In this document: positions 9,526 to 17,041 of the stretch, in pieces | How positions within the stretch are numbered: the stretch's first letter is position 1 | How the letters are laid out: each line of letters opens with the position of its first letter | DNA from: JAGNXB01 sp964471595 | GTDB taxonomy: Bacteria > Bacteroidota > Bacteroidia > Chitinophagales > Saprospiraceae | Assembly: GCA_964471595.1 (NCBI GenBank) | Contig: CAYYGN010000010.1 | Location: 1 to 64,000, forward strand | Length of the DNA stretch: 64,000 bases | Direction: 5' to 3' | Program-made: the position numbers and the translations under genes | The notes under the pieces: model-generated | Told to the model about the DNA's origin: nothing | Seen by the model: only the letters and a program-made list of their open reading frames with translations | Databases searched by the model: none

Positions 9526-9681
9526 GTTAACTTGAATTAATCCTTACATGAAAAATCTTAATGGTAATATTCATTCATCACTATAATAATAAAATTCCTG
9601 CCTTGATTCAGCGGAGTTTGTCCTTAACAAGTGAAATATAATTTTTTCTACCTTCCAATATTGTGTACATTAATCCCTTCA

Positions 9682-11220
9682 TCAATGAATCACTAACGGA
9701 ACGGAATGCGACAAACCCGCAGCCGCATCTTCGAGTTTTACGACATACATCCCGGGTGGACATGACCCTACCGGCAGTTCGTGCACATAAGCCCATGGTG
9801 GAAGTTCTCCCCTATAAACTACCGTTCCCTCCGTGGAAATCATCTTTACCTGCAACGGAAAATCGCATCCCTTGGGCATCAACAATTCCATCCTTGCACG
9901 ATCGGTAGCAGGGTTCGGAAAAATGTGGAATGAAAATCCATCCTTCCGGACAGATGGTTCCTCCAAGGCCACGCTTATTGAATCGCAACTACTCCCCCCG
10001 AGGCTTCCCAATGACAAATTAATGACATGGGGTACGGATCGTACGGAATAGCACGGGAGGATTTTCTCTCTCAATTTCAGGACTACCTGCCCGGGATTTT
10101 CTTCATCTGTATTTTCGATCACATGCCAGTGTGTCGCTCTCGCCATGGGGCTGATGAGGATATTCCCCTCCGGACCGGCAAACATCCGATGAAAGGTACC
10201 ACCCGTACCTCCTGTTATTATATAGATGGTATCGAGTTTTGTTGGCGTTTGTTCAGTATCCACTCTATACAAAAGTCGCTGATGAGTGAAGTAAACAAAT
10301 CGACTGTTCATAGAAAAAAGGACACCTCCTCCCCCAAATTCGTCATTCTTTGGAAAGGGAACCCGACTCAAATCACTTAGTTCACCGCTACATCTGTCAA
10401 AATGATAAACATACAGGCCCGTGTTGGTATTGTATCTGGCCCAATATTGACCATCGGGGGAAAAACAATGGCCTAAAATAGCCCATTTACTTTCTGTTTT
10501 ATTGGCATAATCGGAGAGCCATTGACTTCCCATGTATTCAATTCCTGACGAACTAATGAGATAGATTTGAAGTTCGGCAGAATGCCTTACGGGCACCAGT
10601 AACCACCAGTCCCTTCCATTTCCATGCCTTGTTGCTGTGGCCGGCTCCAGATCACCTTGCGTAATGAGTACATCAGACTGCACAACCACCCCGGCGCTAT
10701 CCTCGCTGAAATCCACCTCACTGTAACCGATGCGGGCCACATGCAGAAAATTGTCGGTCAAATGCTCAAATCCCGCATGTATCAGTAAAAATTTACCCGG
10801 TGACCCGGGCTTGTCAATAAAAAATGCCCCTTGTTCGGCGATGTATCCTGCGGTAGGGCAGCTCATGGTATGTACATCACCCGGATTGAGCAACTCGCCA
10901 CCAGGCATAGGGCTTAAATCCCCCCGGTATACGGCACACCCGTTGCTAAATGCACGTAAATTTCCATTCGCATCAGAGAGGGTTGCTGTCGTCGCTTCTA
11001 CATGAAATGGAAATCCTTTGCCTAAAACAATCGTACTATCTATTTCCAGATTATAGACCTGAATTCCTTCATCATCCTGATTTTCATATTCTACAAATCC
11101 ACTCACCACTTGAGCTTGTGTCCTCCATGTGGTCTGACCATAAGACACATTCACCATCAACAAAAAGAAGGATAAAAATAGAAGTCGAAATAATAGTGCA
11201 TTAAGCATCATTCGTTGCAT
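9682..11220 (-). CDS. Secreted T9SS cargo protein with HFDRCxG motif (paralog A)
   Basis: A 512-residue protein with a signal peptide (…FFLLMVNVSYGQ). The body is a probable beta-propeller with the motifs NGRDWWLL, YHFDRCSGELS and a late QVVLKLREKILPCYSVRSVPH. The last ~75 residues form a clear T9SS sorting domain (FHIFPNPATDRARM … PPGMYVVKLED). The protein two genes upstream (12859-14403) shares the same order of motifs (NGKDWWF, YHFDRCDGTL, DLVLPCYNTQNVPR), so the two are paralogs. Such proteins are common in Saprospiria-type genomes but have no assigned role. It begins 5 bp after the upstream gene ends, so it is probably the last gene of a three-gene operon. Confidence 0.8.
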   Translation of the reverse strand: MQRMMLNALLFRLLFLSFFLLMVNVSYGQTTWRTQAQVVSGFVEYENQDDEGIQVYNLEIDSTIVLGKGFPFHVEATTATLSDANGNLRAFSNGCAVYRGDLSPMPGGELLNPGDVHTMSCPTAGYIAEQGAFFIDKPGSPGKFLLIHAGFEHLTDNFLHVARIGYSEVDFSEDSAGVVVQSDVLITQGDLEPATATRHGNGRDWWLLVPVRHSAELQIYLISSSGIEYMGSQWLSDYANKTESKWAILGHCFSPDGQYWARYNTNTGLYVYHFDRCSGELSDLSRVPFPKNDEFGGGGVLFSMNSRFVYFTHQRLLYRVDTEQTPTKLDTIYIITGGTGGTFHRMFAGPEGNILISPMARATHWHVIENTDEENPGQVVLKLREKILPCYSVRSVPHVINLSLGSLGGSSCDSISVALEEPSVRKDGFSFHIFPNPATDRARMELLMPKGCDFPLQVKMISTEGTVVYRGELPPWAYVHELPVGSCPPGMYVVKLEDAAAGLSHSVPLVIH

Positions 11221-11225
11221 TCAGT

Positions 11226-12839
11226 TTACATTTTTTGGATGAGTTTATTCAAAGCTATTTTATGATTTTGAATGCGTACCATATAGGTTCCGGCCGGAAG
11301 TTTGCGAATATCCAGTTCTTTTACATTCGAGGATGAAAATTGTTGATGCATTTGTCTGCCTTGAAAGTCGAAAACAGTAACCTGAAAATCGGTGTCAGGC
11401 GTCGGGAATTCAATCAGATAGAGTCCATCTCCCGGATTGGGGGTGATGCGCCAATCTATATGCTTTGGTGATAGTATGGAAACAAATTCGCATGCCTCCT
11501 CCACTTCCGGTCGACTATTACAACCCGGAAGATTGTCACCAATGAAAGCCTGTGCAAGCGGATCATCCAAATAGGCACATATGGGGTCAACGCCACAAAT
11601 ACTCAGATTTGGATTCCCATGAATATCTAAATACTTGCCAATCCTTAGATTGGCTCCTAAATTATGAAGTGAAGCAAGAGTGTCATTATACATAATCAAA
11701 AGGGAGTCTCCTAAATATTCCAAACTTTCCAATCCATTCAGAGATGGAAGTACTTTATTGCTCTGTAAATGTAAGCTACCACCAATTGTTTTAATATATT
11801 TCAAATCTTGAAGGGAAGTTAATTTTGAACAACCTGAAATAGATACTGAACCATTTATCTTTGAGAATGACTGTAGCGCAATGAGATCTTTTGTAGGGTG
11901 AATACCAAGTACAAAATCCTTTCCTAAATATTCAAGATTATTTAGAAAAGCAAACGTAGAATCCTTTCCCGCAATTATAGCTACAAAGCTACCCCCAATA
12001 AAATTTAAATCACTTAAAAAGTCCATGGTTTTTAAGCTCCATGCCTGATAGATAACGACATCTCTCCCAACATATTTTAGAGATGAAAGACCACTAGCAT
12101 CAGCTAACTCCTCGCAAATCCAAAAATATAAATTCCCACCAATAGTATCCAATTGATTAAATCCTGATATATGAGTAACATCTCTACACAATATTAAATC
12201 TGGAAGGTCTACATGGATATCTTCATACCCAAAACGCACATCTCCCCCCACAAATTTAAGGGAATCTGGCCCAATAAAAATGGCTGCTTGTGGGCTTTCC
12301 GGATCCAAACTACCAAATGAAACATTGAGATTTTTTCCAATCCGGGATAATCTTGGGAAATCCAGACTGTTTTTTGAAATACTGTTGAAATGAATTGTAC
12401 CCCCTATCTCTTTCAAAGATGTAAACTCCTCGAATGTTGTAACTCTATTCAAAAAATCAAAATTAAAATCACCTTTTATTTTCACCAAATTCTCCAAACC
12501 GGCATAACTTTCTAAACCGGTCGAATAATGTACATTTAAATCTCCACTTAAATAGGTCAATTGGTTCAATCCCTGAAAATTAGGCAAAAGTGAATTGTAC
12601 AAAAGCTGTAGATCGCCACTTATTGAATCCACCGTATATAGGCTATCCAAACTATGTATTGCTGCGGAATCATTGATAATGACATGGCCAAGGATATGCC
12701 GGCAACCCGGGAAATGAATAGGAAATTCATCTACCTGCCATTGGTGATCAAAGGTGATACCACCTGACAGGCAGGATTGACTCATCACACTACCAGGTGT
12801 CAGAAATAGAACAAGCAGAAAAAGTAAGGTGTTTTTCAT
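11226..12839 (-). CDS. Secreted leucine-rich/receptor-L-domain-like repeat protein with T9SS sorting domain
   Basis: A 537-residue protein with signal peptide MKNTLLFLLVLFLTPGSVMS. Residues ~30-440 contain many units of about 24-26 residues with spaced Leu/Ile and a G(D/N)(L/V) core: SGDLNVHYSTGLESYAGLEN, KGDFNFDF, GGNLYFWI, GGSLHLQSNKVLPSLNGLES. This is a solenoid of the leucine-rich or receptor-L-domain kind, probably a binding surface. Residues ~460-537 are a T9SS type A sorting domain (ITPNPGDGLYLIEF … LPAGTYMVRIQ). It is flanked by two paralogous propeller-like genes in the same orientation (19 bp after the upstream gene, 5 bp before the next), suggesting co-expression. The ligand is unknown. 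Confidence 0.8.
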   Translation of the reverse strand: MKNTLLFLLVLFLTPGSVMSQSCLSGGITFDHQWQVDEFPIHFPGCRHILGHVIINDSAAIHSLDSLYTVDSISGDLQLLYNSLLPNFQGLNQLTYLSGDLNVHYSTGLESYAGLENLVKIKGDFNFDFLNRVTTFEEFTSLKEIGGTIHFNSISKNSLDFPRLSRIGKNLNVSFGSLDPESPQAAIFIGPDSLKFVGGDVRFGYEDIHVDLPDLILCRDVTHISGFNQLDTIGGNLYFWICEELADASGLSSLKYVGRDVVIYQAWSLKTMDFLSDLNFIGGSFVAIIAGKDSTFAFLNNLEYLGKDFVLGIHPTKDLIALQSFSKINGSVSISGCSKLTSLQDLKYIKTIGGSLHLQSNKVLPSLNGLESLEYLGDSLLIMYNDTLASLHNLGANLRIGKYLDIHGNPNLSICGVDPICAYLDDPLAQAFIGDNLPGCNSRPEVEEACEFVSILSPKHIDWRITPNPGDGLYLIEFPTPDTDFQVTVFDFQGRQMHQQFSSSNVKELDIRKLPAGTYMVRIQNHKIALNKLIQKM

Positions 12840-12858
12840 AGGTTAACACAGTTAAATG

Positions 12859-14403
12859 TCATTCAATAATACCTCTGGCGAAGGTGGCAAAATCCTGATA
12901 GAGATACCATTCCATACCGGATTGAGGCTGGCAATCCGTAAGAGCTATGGAAAATTGATTTTTTTGAAAGGATTTTGTGCAATGAATCGTCGTGCCATCA
13001 TGTTCAAGTAGCACAAAAGTAAGGGCCTCCTCAGGCAATACCTGGGCTTTATCGGTGTACATCCGCCATTGACCCTGAGGGGATAATTTGACGGTGACTC
13101 CTGCCGGGCCTGGAGTAAAAAACTTGGTAGGGCAAGCATCCCCATCCGGCAAAGCCCCCAATCGATAATTGGGATTTCTAGGAACGTTTTGCGTATTATA
13201 ACATGGCAGGACTAAATCCTGAAAGACATCGCAGGCAAGTCCCGGAAGGTCAGGCTTATTGATCACCGTCATCTGATGTGCACTGCTACCTTCAGCAATA
13301 TAAATTTTACTATCAGGTCCCAATCCGGTTTTAAAAAATGTTTTGGGAAACGGTGCCCATTTTCCGTCCGGTTTCGCAATGCGTTGGCAGGAGGCCTCAA
13401 TATCATTAGCATTCAGGTCACATTGATAAATCTCCTGATACTTTGTATTGATAAAATATATAAATTGATTATTGGGTGAAATGATGGGAAATACAGCAAA
13501 GGTGGAGTCATTTCCAAATTTAAAATAATCATTTAAAGTTAATGTTCCATCGCAGCGGTCAAAATGATAAATAGTGATATACCATGGATAGCCTCCATTC
13601 TTATCCCATAATTGTGTTGCTCTCACAATGATTTCACCAGATGGAGAAATGGCCATGACATTAGCAGGAGATTCAGGTGTATAATTTGAATTAATTATAT
13701 GTTTATGCGTCATATTAAGTTCATTACTAATCAATCCTATATGCCAAACATCTTTATTTAATTCTGAAGCGATAAACCACCAATCCTTCCCGTTAGCGTG
13801 CTGCACAAATTCAGAATAGGCGATGGTATCATTTATTATAATTTTATTTTTCAAGAGTACCTTACCCTTCCCATTATTTGATTCCATATCTATCAACGAA
13901 TACATCAATTTAACAGGAAAACCCTTCAGTTCTCTACTAGTCAGGATATGCATCATAAGATAGTGATTACTATCATAAGGCATCAATGGAATGGCTTGGT
14001 TGTCAACCCAATGATAACCAGCACCCAAATTATTATATGTCTCCCATGCTTCTCCATAATTGATACTATCTCCATTTTCAATGATCTCATGATGTTTATT
14101 AAATATACGCATACCGTTGGAATACCATTCCAATTCCCCTTCGACGTTGGACATAAAAACATTAAATAAATTTGTTAAATTAATTTTTTCACTAATACTT
14201 TGATTGTTATTTAAATATTTTTTCGTAGTGATCTTTAATTTAGTTGTATCAGAAAAAGTGAGAATATTATACCCGAATTTGGGGTTTCCAAGATTTTCAA
14301 AGTCATGGTGCCCACTCATCCAGTTATAATCATGTTTTTGTGCGACAACAAATAGAGGCGTCAGCAATGTAATGATTAAGACCAAAAATAAAATTCGTTG
14401 CAT
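12859..14403 (-). CDS. Secreted HFDRCxG-motif protein (paralog B), degenerate sorting domain
   Basis: A 514-residue protein with signal peptide MQRILFLVLIITLLTPLFVVAQ. Motifs follow the same order as in the gene at 9682-11220: NGMRIFNKHHE near 100, NGKDWWFIASE near 200, YHFDRCDGTLTL near 285 and DLVLPCYNTQNVPR near 400. The last ~75 residues resemble a T9SS domain (NG-type strand LLEHDGTTIHC, then SGMEWYLYQD) but lack the usual PNP opening and the final GxYxxxL-K pattern, so its sorting signal is divergent or decaying. It is the first gene of the apparent operon 14403-9682 and the one closest to the right end of island 2. Confidence 0.75.
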   Translation of the reverse strand: MQRILFLVLIITLLTPLFVVAQKHDYNWMSGHHDFENLGNPKFGYNILTFSDTTKLKITTKKYLNNNQSISEKINLTNLFNVFMSNVEGELEWYSNGMRIFNKHHEIIENGDSINYGEAWETYNNLGAGYHWVDNQAIPLMPYDSNHYLMMHILTSRELKGFPVKLMYSLIDMESNNGKGKVLLKNKIIINDTIAYSEFVQHANGKDWWFIASELNKDVWHIGLISNELNMTHKHIINSNYTPESPANVMAISPSGEIIVRATQLWDKNGGYPWYITIYHFDRCDGTLTLNDYFKFGNDSTFAVFPIISPNNQFIYFINTKYQEIYQCDLNANDIEASCQRIAKPDGKWAPFPKTFFKTGLGPDSKIYIAEGSSAHQMTVINKPDLPGLACDVFQDLVLPCYNTQNVPRNPNYRLGALPDGDACPTKFFTPGPAGVTVKLSPQGQWRMYTDKAQVLPEEALTFVLLEHDGTTIHCTKSFQKNQFSIALTDCQPQSGMEWYLYQDFATFARGIIE

Positions 14404-14732
14404 GGGATCGCGATGAACGGACTGGCTAGGTAATATCAGGTTCCTCCACCTGATTTCCGGAATCTAGGTTCTGAGTTTCTGACTTTCTGCCTTCCATTAC
14501 CCTGAACAGCTGATCCGTATTCAAGGAATCAATGTGGGTATTGATAGGTTTGAGAGACTGTATTCCAGGCAAATATACCCTGTGGCGCCTCAAATTCCAA
14601 ATGTTTATCGCAATAATCTGATCCACGCATCCCTTTGGGAGCCATTTATGGCTAATCCCCATCTCTCTGAAAATTCCCCACCTGACCGAACCCCTACACT
14701 GGAGCTGCCAACTCTTATGGCTACCGTCACCA
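14404..14732. other. Right non-coding end of island 2
   Basis: Between the first cargo gene and the right repeat there are about 330 bases with no protein I can support. The composition shifts from AT-rich to mixed toward the junction. A short inverted repeat (CAGGT/ACCTG) lies near 14439-14454. The promoter of the minus-strand cargo operon should be here, but I see no TAnnTTTG match I would defend. Confidence 0.4.
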
Positions 14733-14837
14733 CCCCCTGGACCTGCGCCTCCGGGATATCCTGCTGACGCCGGAAGGCATGGTGCTCGATTTTCTGCTCA
14801 GCGGCAGGATGGACATCCACCTCAAAGCGCTGGATTA
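14733..14837 (+). repeat. Right 105-bp direct repeat of island 2 (DUF4403-like gene 3'-end fragment)
   Basis: Second copy of the DUF4403-type gene's 3' end, with two mismatches clustered at its left edge. It runs directly into the prfA stop codon: GGATTAACC contains the fragment's TAA and, on the other strand, the TAA of prfA. It is a fragment, not a gene. Confidence 0.95.
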
Positions 14838-15911
14838 ACCCGCCTGCTCCTGCATTTTGGCGGCGTTCTCGGCCGATTGCAGAGCCTGGATGATCCCCCC
14901 GATGTCGCCCTCCATGATCTGGTCGAGGTTGTACAGCGTGAGATTGATCCGGTGGTCGGTCACCCGGTTTTGCGGGTAATTGTACGTGCGGATCTTGTCA
15001 GACCGGTCGCCGGTACCCACAAGAGACTTCCGGGTGGAGGCCACCGCCGAATCGTGGCGCGAGCGCTGCTCCTCCTGGATCCGCTGGATGAGACGCTGCA
15101 TGGCGATCTCCCGGTTTTTGATCTGCGACCTCGCCTCGGTGCTCTCCGCCACAATCCCGGTGGGGAGATGCGTAAAACGCACCCCGGATTCCGTCTTGTT
15201 GACGTGCTGGCCGCCGGCCCCGCTGGCCCGGAAGGTGTCGGTCTTGATATCGGCCTTGTTGATGTCCACATCCTCGAAGTCGAAGACCGGCAGGACCGCC
15301 ACCGTCGCCGCCGAAGTGTGGACCCTGCCCTGGGATTCCGTCCTCGGCACCCGCTGCACGCGGTGGGCGCCGGACTCAAACTTCAGGCGGCCGTACACCT
15401 CCTCGCCCGTCACCTCCAGGATGATCTCCTTGTAGCCCCCGGCCGCGCCTTCGTTGAGGGAAAGCGTCTCGTGCTTCCAGCCCATCGCATCGAAAAACCG
15501 GGTGTACATGCGGTAGAGGTCGCCGGCGAAAATGGCCGCTTCATCCCCACCAGTGCCGGCCCGGATCTCGAACAGCACATCCTTCTCGTCCTCAGGGTCT
15601 TTGGGGATCAGCAACAAACGGATTTCCTCTTCCAGCTCCTCCCGCCGGGCGTCCAGTTCACCCAGCTCCTCCCGCGCCATCTCCCTCATTTCAGGATCGG
15701 ATTCGCGCAGCATCTGCCGCGCTGATTCCTGGTGATCGAGCAGGGTCTTGTAGGCCAGGTACCGGGAAGCCACCCCGGAGAGGGCCTTGTAGGCTTTGTT
15801 GACCCGCGCAAAACGCACAGTATCCCGGATGACATCAGGGTCCGACAACTGGAGCTCCAGGTCCAGATAACGGTGGTGCAGGGCTTCCAGCCTTTCTACG
15901 AGTGAATCCAT
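14835..15911 (-). CDS. prfA: Peptide chain release factor 1
   Basis: A 358-residue class I release factor that ends translation at UAA and UAG. The catalytic GGQ motif appears as GAGGQHVNKT in the second half, preceded by the RVQRVPRTESQGRVHTSAATVAVLP block of RF1, with the long N-terminal coiled-coil domain first. The ATG at 15911 (MDSLVERLEAL) is chosen over the TTG at 15923; a TAATTTTG element lies about 20 nt upstream. Its stop codon overlaps the ancestral stop of the DUF4403-type gene now displaced by island 2. Full length; RF1 is normally essential. Confidence 0.97.
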   Translation of the reverse strand: MDSLVERLEALHHRYLDLELQLSDPDVIRDTVRFARVNKAYKALSGVASRYLAYKTLLDHQESARQMLRESDPEMREMAREELGELDARREELEEEIRLLLIPKDPEDEKDVLFEIRAGTGGDEAAIFAGDLYRMYTRFFDAMGWKHETLSLNEGAAGGYKEIILEVTGEEVYGRLKFESGAHRVQRVPRTESQGRVHTSAATVAVLPVFDFEDVDINKADIKTDTFRASGAGGQHVNKTESGVRFTHLPTGIVAESTEARSQIKNREIAMQRLIQRIQEEQRSRHDSAVASTRKSLVGTGDRSDKIRTYNYPQNRVTDHRINLTLYNLDQIMEGDIGGIIQALQSAENAAKMQEQAG

Positions 15912-15931
15912 AACGGCCGGCAATCAGGCCG

Positions 15932-15939
15932 CAAAATTA
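15932..15939 (-). promoter_or_regulatory. -7 element for prfA
   Basis: TAATTTTG on the minus strand, about 20 nt before the prfA ATG, matches TAnnTTTG. Confidence 0.5.
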
Positions 15940-15999
15940 CATCGGCCCTGGGGATGAAAGGCAGGGGCAGGGAAAAAGCGTCGCGGCTCAGGTCCCGGT

Positions 16000-16230
16000 T
16001 CAGGAAGGAGACACCCGGATCTTGTCCTTGATGGACTGGATGAGGGAGGGTGAGACGTGGGGCCGGGCCACGTGGCTTTTGACGTAGGATTTGAAGCTTT
16101 TCTCGCGCTCGAGGAGCGTCTGGTACTGCTCGTTGCCGCTGATCTCCTCCATGAGCGAGCGCTGCTCTTCCTGGTTCAGCTCGTTGTCCAGAAACAGGGA
16201 CACGCGGTGCAGCAAGTCGTCGTTCATCAT
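16000..16230 (-). CDS. Small putative anti-sigma factor
   Basis: A 76-residue, highly charged soluble protein starting MMNDDLLHRVSLFLDNELNQEEQRSL. The N-terminal pattern (LFLDNELNQEE followed by an oligomeric helix) is that of the short anti-sigma domain that binds ECF sigma factors. It lacks the zinc-binding HxxxCxxC and has no membrane segment, so it would act in the cytoplasm. It follows the ECF sigma gene on the same strand with a 157-bp gap, the usual position for its regulator. Function is inferred from order and shape, not from a firm motif. Confidence 0.6.
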   Translation of the reverse strand: MMNDDLLHRVSLFLDNELNQEEQRSLMEEISGNEQYQTLLEREKSFKSYVKSHVARPHVSPSLIQSIKDKIRVSPS

Positions 16231-16387
16231 AGTTGGGTTCGGTTGGTTGGCAATGAATGATCACCGGGAAAACATTCCCCTGAGATGTACATGTCCGGGA
16301 TTCAATGCGGCTACCAAGATAAGTCAACCGTCGGATATAATGCGCAAACCAGGGCGATAAGTTCCTTTTCAGGCCCGGAAAATTTTG

Positions 16388-17011
16388 CTAATCCCCCCCC
16401 GGAGGGTACTTTTTGCGGCGTTTGTCGCGATATCCGAGGGATTGCGCATAGCTCTCCAGTTTTTCCTTCAGGATGTTCCGGGCCCGGTGAAGCCGGGAGC
16501 GAACCGTTCCGATGGGGATGTCCAGGATGGCGGCGATCTCTTCGTAGGTAAAATCCTCGACGTCACACAAGAGGATGACGGTGCGAAAATCCACAGGCAT
16601 CTCATTGATGGCCTGGGTGACTTCGTCACCGATCAGGTAGTGGAAAAGCTCCTCGCGCAGATCCACATAACTTTCGGGGCCGGCACTCGCCTCATCGCGG
16701 TCCTGCACATGACGCACCTCCTCATAGTCCACCTGGACTGGTTGGCGCTTTTTGCGGCGGTACTCGTTGATGAAGGCATTCTTGAGGATCTTGAACAACC
16801 AGGCCTTGGCGTTGGTCCCCCGGTCGTACTGGTCGATAAACCGGAAGGCCTTCAGATACGTGTCCTGGACGAGGTCATCGGCTTCTTCCTCGTTGAGGGC
16901 AAGGTGAAAGGCAAAGGTGTGGAGGGCGTCGATATGGGGCAGGAACTCCTCCTCGAACAGCCGGTGCTTTTCGTCTTCGTTGAGCGGTGCGGGATGGGGA
17001 TCCTTGGTCAA
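16388..17011 (-). CDS. ECF-type RNA polymerase sigma factor
   Basis: A 207-residue sigma-70 family ECF factor. Region 2 is visible as EADDLVQDTYLKAFRFIDQYDRGTNAKAWLFKILKN (in part -10 recognition), and region 4 as a helix-turn-helix in EEIAAILDIPIGTVRSRLHRARNIL. The only in-frame start near the N terminus is TTG at 17011; ATG at 17016 is out of frame and stops at once. A 30-bp gap separates it from the TPR gene upstream, so the two may be co-transcribed. The small putative anti-sigma gene follows. The target regulon cannot be read from this window. Confidence 0.92.
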   Translation of the reverse strand: MTKDPHPAPLNEDEKHRLFEEEFLPHIDALHTFAFHLALNEEEADDLVQDTYLKAFRFIDQYDRGTNAKAWLFKILKNAFINEYRRKKRQPVQVDYEEVRHVQDRDEASAGPESYVDLREELFHYLIGDEVTQAINEMPVDFRTVILLCDVEDFTYEEIAAILDIPIGTVRSRLHRARNILKEKLESYAQSLGYRDKRRKKYPPGGD

Positions 17012-17041
17012 TGCATCCGTTTTGCGGGTTCCGGAGAGGGC

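Larger units (their letters stand above)
7033..14732. mobile_element. AT-rich island 2 inserted at the stop codon between DUF4403-like gene and prfA
   Basis: About 7.7 kb of AT-rich DNA holds four minus-strand genes, all for secreted proteins, most with T9SS sorting domains. No mobility gene is visible. It is bracketed by 105-bp copies of the upstream gene's 3' end. Removing the island plus one repeat restores a tail-to-tail junction in which the two stop codons overlap in the tetranucleotide TTAA. The layout is the same as island 1, only larger. An inserted origin is inferred; age and mechanism are unknown. Confidence 0.75.

Noticed and set aside
1139..14732. Islands as prophage, integron, insertion sequence or retroelement
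   Set aside because: No integrase, transposase, reverse transcriptase, phage structural gene or attC-like series is visible, and the two islands share no terminal sequence.
14426..14820. Reading frames in the right end of island 2
   Set aside because: Short, without motifs or hydrophobic pattern, and overlapping the repeat fragment.
16061..16080. CACGTG core near the anti-sigma gene as a parS site
   Set aside because: The flanks do not match the 16-bp consensus.
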